Of a DNA stretch of 9,651 nt, positions 1 through 6,173 are shown piece by piece. The notes under the pieces are model-generated. The model was not told the DNA's origin. It saw nothing but the letters and a program-made list of their open reading frames with translations, and searched no databases. This DNA comes from Paracoccaceae bacterium (lineage in GTDB: Bacteria > Pseudomonadota > Alphaproteobacteria > Rhodobacterales > Rhodobacteraceae), in contig JALQTL010000148.1 in the NCBI GenBank assembly GCA_023260935.1, positions 1 through 9,651 of the forward strand. The letters are read 5' to 3'. Every line of letters begins with the position of its first letter. Position 1 is the stretch's first letter. The position numbers were made by a program, and so were the translations under genes.

Positions 1-341
1 AGCTTCAGGTAGATGCCAACGGCCTCCGACAGCTTCACCGAGGGTGTAGTGGCTGCGACTGGTTGCGTGGGAACTGCTGCTACAGCCCCACTCTGCACCA
101 GCCGCAGCATGTGCTTCCCGGGTAGATCGCTGTTCTGGACCCTCAAGTGATACCAATACTCGTCCAGCTTCTGAGCTGCCCGCTGGGCGCGTGATGCGGC
201 CACGGTGACCGATCTCGTCCGCAACGAGTAGGAGATTTTTGTGGACGTGTAGTGGTGTCGCAGGTCGTTCGGGACCCGCCTGCAGAAGTAGTAGATACCG
301 TCCTTCACAAATGAGTGCGGTGCAGCTTTGTTCTTCGCCAT
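1..341 (-). CDS. Tyrosine-type site-specific integrase, N-terminal part (DUF6538), cut by window edge
   Basis: Reading the minus strand from the ATG at 341-339 gives 113 uninterrupted codons that run off the left edge. The protein begins MAKNKAAPHSFVKDGIYYFC, followed by RRVPNDLR, a SLRT-type strand and an Ala/Arg-rich helix ending in LDEYW. This is the layout of the DUF6538 N-terminal domain of alphaproteobacterial phage/island integrases. A Pro/Thr/Ala linker (about residues 88-102) follows, and then VKLSEAVGIYLK, which looks like the start of the SAM-like core-binding domain. The catalytic R-H-R-Y domain would lie outside the window. A TAG two codons upstream of the ATG fixes the start; a GGAG lies about 12 nt upstream, a long spacing. 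Codon use (TCA, AAA, TTG, ATC/CTA mix) is less GC-biased than its neighbours, which suggests acquired DNA. It is transcribed away from tRNA-Thr, as expected for an integrase inside its island. Confidence 0.85.
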   Translation of the reverse strand, partial: MAKNKAAPHSFVKDGIYYFCRRVPNDLRHHYTSTKISYSLRTRSVTVAASRAQRAAQKLDEYWYHLRVQNSDLPGKHMLRLVQSGAVAAVPTQPVAATTPSVKLSEAVGIYLK

Positions 342-402
342 GTTCTACGCCAGCTCCATCCTTCGATAAAGCTGAGGCTATTCAATGGCTTGGCTGACGG
401 TG
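342..402 (-). other. Spacer between tRNA-Thr 3' end and integrase start; probable island junction (att region)
   Basis: This 61-nt spacer separates the encoded CCA of tRNA-Thr from the integrase ATG. For tRNA-targeting tyrosine recombinases the crossover usually lies in the 3' part of the tRNA, so the core (attL or attR) would be within about 403-440 and foreign DNA would begin here. A second copy of the tRNA 3' end, which would mark the other end of the element, is not in this window and should lie to the left. The exact core cannot be defined from one junction. Confidence 0.5.
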
Positions 403-478
403 TGGTGCCCCCAGAGGGGCTCGAACCCCCGACCCCCTGATTACAAATCAGGTGCTCTACCAGCTGAGCTATAGAGGC
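403..478 (-). tRNA. tRNA-Thr(TGT)
   Basis: The minus strand folds as a complete 76-nt tRNA including an encoded CCA. The acceptor stem is GCCTCTA/TGGGGGC with two G-T pairs and discriminator A. The D arm is GCTC/GAGC around AGCTGGTA. The anticodon arm is CCTGA/TCAGG with loop TTTGTAA, giving anticodon TGT (reads ACA). The T arm is GGGGG/CCCTC around TTCGAGC. The gene is intact although an integrase starts 61 nt beyond its 3' end, so the insertion presumably restored the tRNA tail. Its 3' half is the likely attachment site. Confidence 0.97.
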
Positions 479-520
479 ACACCCTTCAGATAGCGCCGTG
501 ACGCGGCTGGTGCAAGGGGG

Positions 521-2176
521 CTATCGGTTGGCGCGGGCAAGAAGGACAACAGCGGAAAGGCCGACGCCCATCACCAGCAGGGCGGCGGGGGCGGCCTCTC
601 CCAGTCGCTCAAGGCTGGCCAGTTCATAGACGCGGGTGGACAGCGTGTTGTAGTTGAAGGGCCGCAGCAGAAGCGTGGCCGGCAGTTCCTTGACGCAATC
701 GACAAAGACGATCAGCAATGCCGTCAGCACCGAACCGCGCATCAGCGGCAGATGCACCGCCCGCAACGCGCCCCCTGCCGTGCGCCCCAGCGACCGCGCC
801 GCCAGCGGCAGCGACGGCGAGACCCGCCCGAAAGCCGCGTCCACCGCCCCCTGCGCCACACCAAAGAAGCGCACCGCATAGGCCAGCACCAGCGCCGCCG
901 CCGTTCCCGTCAGCATCAACCCGGGATCAAAGCCGGTGACGGCCAGAACGGCATCGGCCAGCCGGTGATCCATCGCGGCCAGCGGAATCAGGATGCCCAC
1001 GGCCAGCACCGCCCCCGGCGCGGCATAGCCCAGGGTCGTCAAGGGCAGCACGATGCGCGCCGCCCCGCGCCCCGCCATGCGAACGCCGTAAACCAGAAAC
1101 ACCGCCGCCCCCACCGTCAGCACCGCCGCGGCACCGCCGGTGACAATGCTGTGCTGCAAGGCCTGCATCAGCCCCGGTGCCAGCCAGACCTCGGGGCGTT
1201 TCATCGCATGCCACAGCATCACCGCCACCGGCAGGATGAAGCCCACGGCAAAGGGCAGCAGGCAAAAGCCGAAGGCCAGCCAGCCCCGCCCGCCGCCAAG
1301 CGCCACAGGCTCGACCGGGCGCGATGCGCGGCTCAGCCGGTGAAAGCGGGCATTGCGCCGGCTGAAGCGTTCGATGCCGACAAGGATCAGGATCAGCGCC
1401 AGAACCACGCCGGAAATCTGTGCAGCCCCCCCGGCATTATTGCCGTTCAACCAGGTGGAAAAGATGCCCGTGGTCAGCGTCTGCACATTGAAATAGGCAA
1501 CCGTGCCATAGTCCGCCACCGTTTCCATCAGCGCCAGAGCCACGCCTGCCGCCACCGCCGGCCGCGCCAGCGGCAGGCCCACGCGCCAGAACAGGCCCCA
1601 TGGCCCACAGCCAAGCGCCCGCGCGACCTCATAGGAACAGCCCGATTGTTCGCGAAAGGCCGCCCGCGCCAGCAGATAGACATAGGGGTAAAGCGCCGCC
1701 GCCAGCACCACGGTCGCCAGCCAGATCGACCGAACCTCGGGGAACCAGTAGTCGCGCGCGGTCTGCCATCCCATCACCTGCCGCAAGCCCGATTGCAGCG
1801 GCCCGGCGTATTGCAGGAAATCGACCACCGCATAGGCCCCCACATAGGCCGGGATCGCCAGCGGAAACAGAAGCGCCAGATCCAGCCAGTTCCGGCCGGG
1901 AAAACGGTACATGCTGGTCAGCCAGGCCGCACCGGTGCCCACCGCCGCCGTCAGCACGGCCACGCCCAGCATCAGCATCACTGTATTTCCCAGATAGCGC
2001 GGCAGCACCGTGGCCATCAGATGCGGCCAGATATTCTCGGTCGGGTGAAAGGCGATCCACAGCACCGAGATCATCGGCGCCAGCACGATGGCCGCGATGA
2101 TCCCCGCCCCGACCGACCAGCGGTCTGGCAAGCCAAGGCGCAGGCGGCCCGGAACTTGAGCGTTTTGGTCAGTCAT
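521..2176 (-). CDS. Iron(III) ABC transporter, fused two-domain permease (FbpB/SfuB type)
   Basis: This 551-residue inner-membrane protein has two consecutive binding-protein-dependent permease domains, as in FbpB/SfuB/AfuB iron permeases, which pass periplasmic Fe(III) through the membrane using a separate ATPase. Each half carries an EAA-type cytoplasmic loop: EVARALG...LPLARPAVAAG at about residues 183-211 and LAARSLG...HLPLMRGS at about 458-482. The C-terminal block with KELPATLLLRPFNYNTLSTR (about 496-515), followed by VYELAS, is very characteristic of iron permeases. I chose the ATG at 2176 (MTDQNAQ). An open frame extends upstream to 2293, but that stretch is Arg/Gly/Pro-rich, unlike a permease N-terminus, and would run into the divergent promoter region. 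No ATPase or substrate-binding gene is adjacent: upstream is a divergent unrelated gene, downstream are the tRNA and integrase. The substrate is inferred from family resemblance; thiamine or other permeases of the same superfamily are less likely. Confidence 0.9.
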   Translation of the reverse strand: MTDQNAQVPGRLRLGLPDRWSVGAGIIAAIVLAPMISVLWIAFHPTENIWPHLMATVLPRYLGNTVMLMLGVAVLTAAVGTGAAWLTSMYRFPGRNWLDLALLFPLAIPAYVGAYAVVDFLQYAGPLQSGLRQVMGWQTARDYWFPEVRSIWLATVVLAAALYPYVYLLARAAFREQSGCSYEVARALGCGPWGLFWRVGLPLARPAVAAGVALALMETVADYGTVAYFNVQTLTTGIFSTWLNGNNAGGAAQISGVVLALILILVGIERFSRRNARFHRLSRASRPVEPVALGGGRGWLAFGFCLLPFAVGFILPVAVMLWHAMKRPEVWLAPGLMQALQHSIVTGGAAAVLTVGAAVFLVYGVRMAGRGAARIVLPLTTLGYAAPGAVLAVGILIPLAAMDHRLADAVLAVTGFDPGLMLTGTAAALVLAYAVRFFGVAQGAVDAAFGRVSPSLPLAARSLGRTAGGALRAVHLPLMRGSVLTALLIVFVDCVKELPATLLLRPFNYNTLSTRVYELASLERLGEAAPAALLVMGVGLSAVVLLARANR

Positions 2177-2208
2177 CCATCTGCCATACACCGGCCGTCG
2201 CGGTCTGT

Positions 2209-2236
2209 CCAGAAAGCCCGGGCCAGAAAGCCCGGG
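2209..2236. repeat. Two perfect tandem copies of a 14-bp unit
   Basis: The unit CCAGAAAGCCCGGG occurs at 2209-2222 and again at 2223-2236 with no spacer. It lies in the 179-bp gap between the divergent permease and the 2356 gene, just upstream of the permease start. Each unit contains the palindrome CCCGGG. It may be a regulator-binding repeat or a simple slippage duplication; the sequence alone does not decide. Confidence 0.85.
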
Positions 2237-2309
2237 GCGGCAGGCGTTGCGGCAATGCGCCCCTGACCGGAAACTTGCGCGCCCCCGTTCCAAAGCCCCG
2301 AAAACTGCC

Positions 2310-2315
2310 TATAGT
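2310..2315 (+). promoter_or_regulatory. Possible -10 element (TATAGT) for the 2356 gene
   Basis: TATAGT lies about 40 nt before the ATG at 2356 in an otherwise GC-rich gap. The expected -35 position (about 2287-2292, GTTCCA) matches the consensus poorly, so only the -10 is visible. Confidence 0.3.
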
Positions 2316-2355
2316 CAGCGCCAAAAAGAAGACCGTGCAAAAGGGTGCCGAGCAG

Positions 2356-3228
2356 ATGCGGATTGTCTATCACCTTGGCGCGCATGGCACCGACGAAGAG
2401 CGGTTGCTGCGCTGCTTGCTGAAGAACCGGCAGGTGCTGGGCAATCAGGGCATCGTGGTGCCCGGGCCGGCGCGCTACCGCGCCCTGTTGCGCGATACGG
2501 CGATCACGCTGAAGGGTCAGGCCGCCAGCCGCGACACGCAGGCGCTGGTTCTGGAACAGATCATGGAGGAAGACCGGGCAGACCGGCTGATCCTGAGCTG
2601 GGACAATTTCCTGTCCTTTCCGCAATGGGCGCTGAAGGACCGTCTTTACCCTTCGGCTGCCGAAAGGGTGCGTGCCTTCACCCAGATCTTTCCCGAGATC
2701 GAGGCCGAGTTTCATCTGGCCATCCGCAACCCCGCCAGCTTCCTGCCCGATCTTTTCGCCCGCCAGCGCGACAAGACCTATGACCAGTTCATGCAGGAAG
2801 CCGACCCCCATGATCTGTATTGGTCCGATGTGATCGAGGATGTGCTGACCCAGAACCCCGGCGTGCCCTTTACCGTCTGGTGCGATGAAGATACCCCCCT
2901 GATCTGGCCCGAGGTGCTTCAGGCCGTATCCGGCCACGCGCCCGGCACGGTGTTGGAAGATGCCGATGATCTACTGGCCAGCCTGATGCCCCCCGAAGGG
3001 CTGGAACGGATGCGCGCCTATCTGCGCGACCATCCGGCGCAGACGGTGGCGCAGCGCCGGCGTGTGGTTTCGGCCTTTCTGGACAAGTTCGCAATTCCCG
3101 AAAAGATCGAGGTCGGCATCGATCTGCCGGGATGGACGGAAGACACGATCCGTATGCTGACCGAAAGCTATGACGCCGATGTGGCGCGCATCCGCGCCAT
3201 GCCCGGCGTCACGTTCATCGCCGTCTGA
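2356..3228 (+). CDS. Conserved hypothetical protein with a degenerate sulfotransferase-like layout
   Basis: The gene encodes a soluble protein of 290 residues with no signal peptide or membrane segment. The start MRIVYHLGAHGTDEERLLRC resembles the opening strand and 5'-phosphosulfate-binding loop of sulfotransferase-fold proteins (typically HIGAHKTGTT), and EFHLAIRNPASFLPDLF (about residues 118-134) resembles the strand and Arg/Ser 3'-phosphate-binding segment. The loop lysine and second Gly-Thr are absent (HGTDEE), so PAPS-dependent transfer is doubtful. A second region, PFTVWCDEDTPLIWPEVL, looks like another core strand plus helix. I chose the ATG at 2356 because the protein there begins directly with a hydrophobic strand. 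An in-frame start at 2275 would add a basic 27-residue tail and overlap the putative -10. The ribosome-binding site is weak (AGGG about 12 nt upstream). The gene is monocistronic, divergent from the permease and convergent with gapR. The fold assignment is my inference; a hypothetical label is the safe one. Confidence 0.8.
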   Translation: MRIVYHLGAHGTDEERLLRCLLKNRQVLGNQGIVVPGPARYRALLRDTAITLKGQAASRDTQALVLEQIMEEDRADRLILSWDNFLSFPQWALKDRLYPSAAERVRAFTQIFPEIEAEFHLAIRNPASFLPDLFARQRDKTYDQFMQEADPHDLYWSDVIEDVLTQNPGVPFTVWCDEDTPLIWPEVLQAVSGHAPGTVLEDADDLLASLMPPEGLERMRAYLRDHPAQTVAQRRRVVSAFLDKFAIPEKIEVGIDLPGWTEDTIRMLTESYDADVARIRAMPGVTFIAV

Positions 3229-3239
3229 AGGAGACAGGA

Positions 3240-3254
3240 GCCGCAGCGCGCGGC
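3240..3254. terminator. Possible hairpin between convergent genes
   Basis: GCCGC-agcgc-GCGGC forms a 5-bp GC stem with a 5-nt loop in the 35-bp gap between the stop of the 2356 gene (3228) and the stop of gapR (3264). No T tract follows on either strand, so intrinsic termination is only a suggestion. Confidence 0.3.
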
Positions 3255-3263
3255 ACCCGGAAT

Positions 3264-3518
3264 TCAGACCATGCCAAGGGCGGCCTTGTACATGTCCAGT
3301 ACGGCTTCTTCCTCGGCAATCTCGTCGGGCTTGCGCTTGCGCAGGGCAATGACCTTGCGCATCACCTTGGTGTCATATCCGCGCCCCTTGGCCTCGGCGA
3401 ACAGTTCCTTTTCCTGCTCGGCGATGTCTTTCTTTTCGGCGGCCAGCTGTTCGGCGCGTTCGATGAACTGGCGCAGCTCATCGGCGGTGACGGAATAGGC
3501 GTCGGTCGGGTCGCTCAT
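3264..3518 (-). CDS. gapR: GapR family (DUF2312) DNA-binding nucleoid-associated protein
   Basis: This 84-residue, charged, all-helical protein starts MSDPTDAYSVTADELRQFIE, continues with a long coiled-coil-like helix (RAEQLAAEKKDIAEQEKELFAEAKGRGYD), a basic segment (KVMRKVIALRKRKPDE) and a short C-terminal helix (EEEAVLDMYKAALGM). This matches the alphaproteobacterial DUF2312 family in sequence pattern and length. The Caulobacter member GapR clamps overtwisted DNA ahead of polymerases and stimulates gyrase and topoisomerase IV. The start is supported by GAGG five nt before the ATG. A plausible promoter on the minus strand is TTGAAC (3577-3572), 17 bp, TAGGGA (3554-3549). The gene is convergent with the 2356 gene and divergent from 3652, so it appears to be a single-gene unit. 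Family assignment is strong; function is carried over from Caulobacter. Confidence 0.93.
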   Translation of the reverse strand: MSDPTDAYSVTADELRQFIERAEQLAAEKKDIAEQEKELFAEAKGRGYDTKVMRKVIALRKRKPDEIAEEEAVLDMYKAALGMV

Positions 3519-3548
3519 CTTGGCCTCATGACTGGTAGGAACCGCCCT

Positions 3549-3577
3549 TCCCTATCCTGCCCGCCCCGAGGGTTCAA
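3549..3577 (-). promoter_or_regulatory. Putative sigma-70-type promoter of gapR
   Basis: On the minus strand TTGAAC (3577-3572) is followed after 17 bp by TAGGGA (3554-3549), about 30 nt before the gapR ATG. The -35 is fair and the -10 weak, as is common in high-GC alphaproteobacteria. Confidence 0.35.
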
Positions 3578-3651
3578 GATTGCGCCTGCGGCTTGCAGAC
3601 CGCCGCCGGCTGGCTTAAGCGCAAAGGCGTAAAAGACAGGGAGAGGCGGGC

Positions 3652-3867
3652 ATGGAGATCGTGATCTGGATCGGCGCGGGGCTGACGCTTCTTGGCGTGG
3701 CAATGCTTGTCTGGTGCATCCTGCTGGCCATGCGGGCGCGGTCCTCGGGCCTGCCCGACGACCAGATCAAGGCCCGTCTGCAAAAGGTGATCGCGCTGAA
3801 CCTTGCCGCGCTGCTGATCAGTGGGCTGGGGCTGATGGCGGTGGTGGTGGGGATCATCCTGTCCTGA
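3652..3867 (+). CDS. Small two-helix membrane protein of unknown function
   Basis: The 71-residue product has two predicted membrane helices, about residues 3-27 (IVIWIGAGLTLLGVAMLVWC) and 46-70 (ALNLAALLISGLGLMAVVVG). A basic hydrophilic loop, MRARSSGLPDDQIKARLQK, lies between them. By the positive-inside rule that loop would be cytoplasmic, with both termini outside. A strong ribosome-binding site (GGGAGAGG, about 6 nt before ATG) supports translation. A weak promoter is possible: TTGCAG at 3593-3598, 17 bp, TAAGCG at 3616-3621. The last 14 bp overlap the 3' end of the opposite-strand 3854 gene. I do not recognise a named family; it resembles many short Rhodobacterales membrane proteins annotated as hypothetical. 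Confidence 0.8.
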   Translation: MEIVIWIGAGLTLLGVAMLVWCILLAMRARSSGLPDDQIKARLQKVIALNLAALLISGLGLMAVVVGIILS

Positions 3868-5722
3868 TCGCGCCCGCAAAGCCGCGGCCGACAGACACTA
3901 GCGCATCCCATGCCGGAACCGGCTTCCAGATCTCGCCATCCGCGGCCCAGTTCAGCAGATCGCGCCGCAGGATGATCAGACCGCGCTGATCGGCCAGATG
4001 CAGCGGCCCGCCCCGGTGGCGGGGAAAGCCAAGCCCGGCGACCGCCACCAGATCGATATCCAGCGGCGAGGAAACGACCCCTGCCGACAAGAGCCGGGCG
4101 CCTTCATTGGCAAGCGCGCCCAGCCAGCGGTCAACAATCTGGGTCGCGGGCATGGGACGGGGCGGCATGTCGGGCGCTTCGGGCAGCGGCGGCGCGGGCA
4201 GGCCGAAGCCCGTCATCGCGGCACTGACATCGGCTGCGGGCACGCCGATTTCGACCAACCGGCGCAGGGCCTGCCCGCCCGCCGAAGAGAGCCGCACCGC
4301 CACGCCCGTTGCCGTCTGCTGGCCGGTCAGCACCACCATCAGCCCCAGCGCCGACAGGAAGGCCAGCGCCTGACGCGCCGCAGGAGCCGGGGTTTCAGCC
4401 GGCAGCGCCAGTTCGGCCAAGCGCCCCGACAGCATCAGCCGGAAAGCCCCGGCCGGCAGCGCGCCGCGCCCCGCCACCAGCACCGGACGGCCCCGGCGTT
4501 CATCCGGCAGGGCCGCTCCGGCGGCAGCAAGGATCAGCTCGCATTCGTCAAGCGCCGCGGGTTCCAGCGCCGGCACCAGCCGGGCCCAGTCGGTGTCGCG
4601 CTGCCCGGCCGTCAGCCGGCCTTCCTGAACCGCCATTTCCTGCCGCGATGCGACCGTTTCCAGAAAGGCCACCAGCCGCCCCCGGTCGGGATCAGCCACC
4701 GTTACCTTGCGCCCCCGGGCAAGCGCTGTCAGCACCAGCCCCGCAAGCCCCTGTTCGGCCCCCGATACGCCCAGATGCCGCGTGGCCACCACGGGCACAG
4801 CCGCCAGCGCGGGGGGCACCTGTGCCGCACGCATCTCGGCCCGGCGGATATGGGTCAGCGCCGCCGCCGTTTCCGACCCCGCCACCTCGTCGCACAGCAC
4901 CGCGTCCAGATCGGCGGCCTGCGCGGCCGGCAGCAGAAGCGCGGCCTCCATACTGTCCAGAAGCGCCAGATCAGCCGATGAGATCTGCGCGCCAGCGGCA
5001 AGGTCGGCCCGCGCGGCGGCGATGCTGGCCAGATAGGCCCTGCCGTCCCGCAGGCCCGGCTGCCTTGGCAGGGGATCAGTGGCCGCCTCTGCCAGCAGTG
5101 CATCCAGCACCGGATCGGCACCCGGATGAAGCGCCGCCTGCGCGGCGGCTGTCAGTTCCTCGGCCCCGGCCTTGTCCAGCACCCTGTCGATCAACCCGAT
5201 CGACAAGGCTTCGGCCGCCGTGACGGGCCGCCCCTGCCGCCACAGGCGCAGCGCCTGTTCCGCCCCCAGAAGACGGGCCAGACGCATCGCGCTGCCGCCC
5301 GACGGCATCCGCCCCAGCGACAGCGCGGGAAAGGCCATCCGCAGCCGCGGGCCCGCCAGCCGCAACCGGGCGGCAAGGGCCAGATCGGCCAGCGGCCCGG
5401 CCACCGGGCCATCCAGCAGAACCGCCACCGGCAGAGCCGCCCCCTCCACCGCCGCACAAAGCCGACGCAAGGCGGCCTCGGCAGCGGCACCGGCCTCTCC
5501 CGCTTCGGGCAGGGCATTGGGGTCGGCCCCCATGATCTGCAACAGGAGGACGCGCGCCCCGGGCGGCGGGGCCTCAAGCGCCATGGTCAGCGCCCCCCGC
5601 GCAGCAGGGTCACGAAGCGGATCGGCGGGGGAAGACGCGGGCGATTTCGGGGCTGCCTTCGGTGCGGAAAGGGTCAGCACCACAACGGGCCCATCCTGAA
5701 GGATGGTCAAACCATTCGTCAC
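3854..5722 (-). CDS. FadB/FadJ-like enoyl-CoA hydratase/3-hydroxyacyl-CoA dehydrogenase family protein, apparently catalytically degenerate
   Basis: The product (about 622 residues, very Ala/Leu-rich) follows the layout of the multifunctional beta-oxidation alpha subunit. It has a crotonase-like domain (about 1-190), a linker helix region, a Rossmann-like segment (about 309-445) and two C-terminal dimerisation-type segments. The last contains NEGARLLSAG, DIDLVAV and GLGFPRHRGGP, which are diagnostic of the family. Key residues look lost. Where FadB has GGGCE and GLPETKLG, this has AGPLAD and AFPALSLG, so the second catalytic Glu is Ala and the oxyanion glycines are altered. The NAD loop GAGTMG reads GAEQGL, and the HFFSP histidine motif is absent. 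I chose the GTG at 5722 (VTNGLTILQDGP) because it is preceded by a GGGGG tract and fits the family N-terminus. An ATG at 5746 is a close alternative; the frame stays open to an ATG at 5851. The frame is intact, so this is not simple decay. Confidence 0.8.
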   Translation of the reverse strand: MTNGLTILQDGPVVVLTLSAPKAAPKSPASSPADPLRDPAARGALTMALEAPPPGARVLLLQIMGADPNALPEAGEAGAAAEAALRRLCAAVEGAALPVAVLLDGPVAGPLADLALAARLRLAGPRLRMAFPALSLGRMPSGGSAMRLARLLGAEQALRLWRQGRPVTAAEALSIGLIDRVLDKAGAEELTAAAQAALHPGADPVLDALLAEAATDPLPRQPGLRDGRAYLASIAAARADLAAGAQISSADLALLDSMEAALLLPAAQAADLDAVLCDEVAGSETAAALTHIRRAEMRAAQVPPALAAVPVVATRHLGVSGAEQGLAGLVLTALARGRKVTVADPDRGRLVAFLETVASRQEMAVQEGRLTAGQRDTDWARLVPALEPAALDECELILAAAGAALPDERRGRPVLVAGRGALPAGAFRLMLSGRLAELALPAETPAPAARQALAFLSALGLMVVLTGQQTATGVAVRLSSAGGQALRRLVEIGVPAADVSAAMTGFGLPAPPLPEAPDMPPRPMPATQIVDRWLGALANEGARLLSAGVVSSPLDIDLVAVAGLGFPRHRGGPLHLADQRGLIILRRDLLNWAADGEIWKPVPAWDALVSVGRGFAGAIRTG

Positions 5723-5906
5723 GTTGCCCCCACACCCGTCTTGCATTCTGCCAAAACCTTTGGCGCAGAGTGCCGCGCAATTTGCACAGCGGTCAAGCAT
5801 CGCACGGGGGGCCTGGCCGCCTTTTCGCCCCAAACAGGCGCCTTGCGGCAACCGTTCGGCCCGAAAGGAGGCAGACCTTCAGCCAAAGGCGCAGCCTGAC
5901 AGAGCG
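5723..5906 (-). promoter_or_regulatory. Intergenic gap; only a weak promoter candidate for the FadJ-like gene
   Basis: This 184-bp gap separates the stop of the 5907 gene from the chosen start of the FadJ-like gene, both on the minus strand. TTGACC (5796-5791, minus) could be a -35, but the facing -10 region is GC-rich. A small hairpin, CTGAC-agagc-GTCAG (5896-5910), overlaps the stop codon of the 5907 gene with no T tract after it. I see no other gene-like signal here. Confidence 0.25.
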
Positions 5907-6152
5907 TCAGACCGGCATGTTGTCAAAGGCGGATTCCACTGCCGCATCCTCTTGGCGGGCGCGGGCCTCTGCCTCGGCGCTGTTGCGCGCGGCAGAACCT
6001 GACCGTGCCGACGCCACGCCCGGCATCATCGCACAAAGCGCCTGCATTTCGGCAAAAAGCAGGTTCAGGCCTGCTGTGCTGCCCCGGGCCACGCTGTCTG
6101 CGGCCTCATCCAGCAATCGGGCCATCTTGCGCATTTCCTCTTGCTGTTGCAT
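5907..6152 (-). CDS. Small hydrophilic helical protein of unknown function, downstream of the dksA-like gene
   Basis: The 81-residue product has an N-terminal amphipathic helix (MQQQEEMRKMARLLDEAADS), a mixed central helix with Met and one Cys (LLFAEMQALCAMMPG), an Ala/Ser-rich linker and an acidic Ala/Glu helix ending ESAFDNMPV. It has no membrane segment, signal peptide or zinc motif. A purine-rich GGGAGGGAGCCG directly before the ATG is a good ribosome-binding site. The gene begins 21 nt after the stop of the dksA-like gene on the same strand, so the two are almost certainly co-transcribed and share regulation. I do not recognise a family. A role alongside the DksA-like protein in the stress or oxygen response would be guilt by association only. 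Confidence 0.72.
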   Translation of the reverse strand: MQQQEEMRKMARLLDEAADSVARGSTAGLNLLFAEMQALCAMMPGVASARSGSAARNSAEAEARARQEDAAVESAFDNMPV

Positions 6153-6173
6153 CGGCTCCCTCCCTTTTCGTGG

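Noticed and set aside
752..2266. 504-codon plus-strand open frame opposite the permease
   Set aside because: Its product is an Arg/Gln/His/Pro-rich low-complexity string, typical of the antisense frame of a high-GC gene; the permease on the other strand has clear family motifs.
2177..2293. N-terminal extension of the permease to an ATG at 2293
   Set aside because: The added 39 residues are Arg/Gly/Pro-rich, cover the tandem repeat and the divergent promoter region, and do not resemble permease N-termini.
3229..3239. Ribosome-binding-like AAGGAGACAGGAG after the 2356 gene
   Set aside because: No start codon follows at usable spacing; the next plus-strand ATG (3271) opens only a shadow of gapR.
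3998..5899. Several long plus-strand open frames (for example 3998-4981, 4309-5223, 5126-5899)
   Set aside because: They are Pro/Arg/Gln-rich shadows of the FadJ-like gene, whose minus-strand product has recognisable family signatures.
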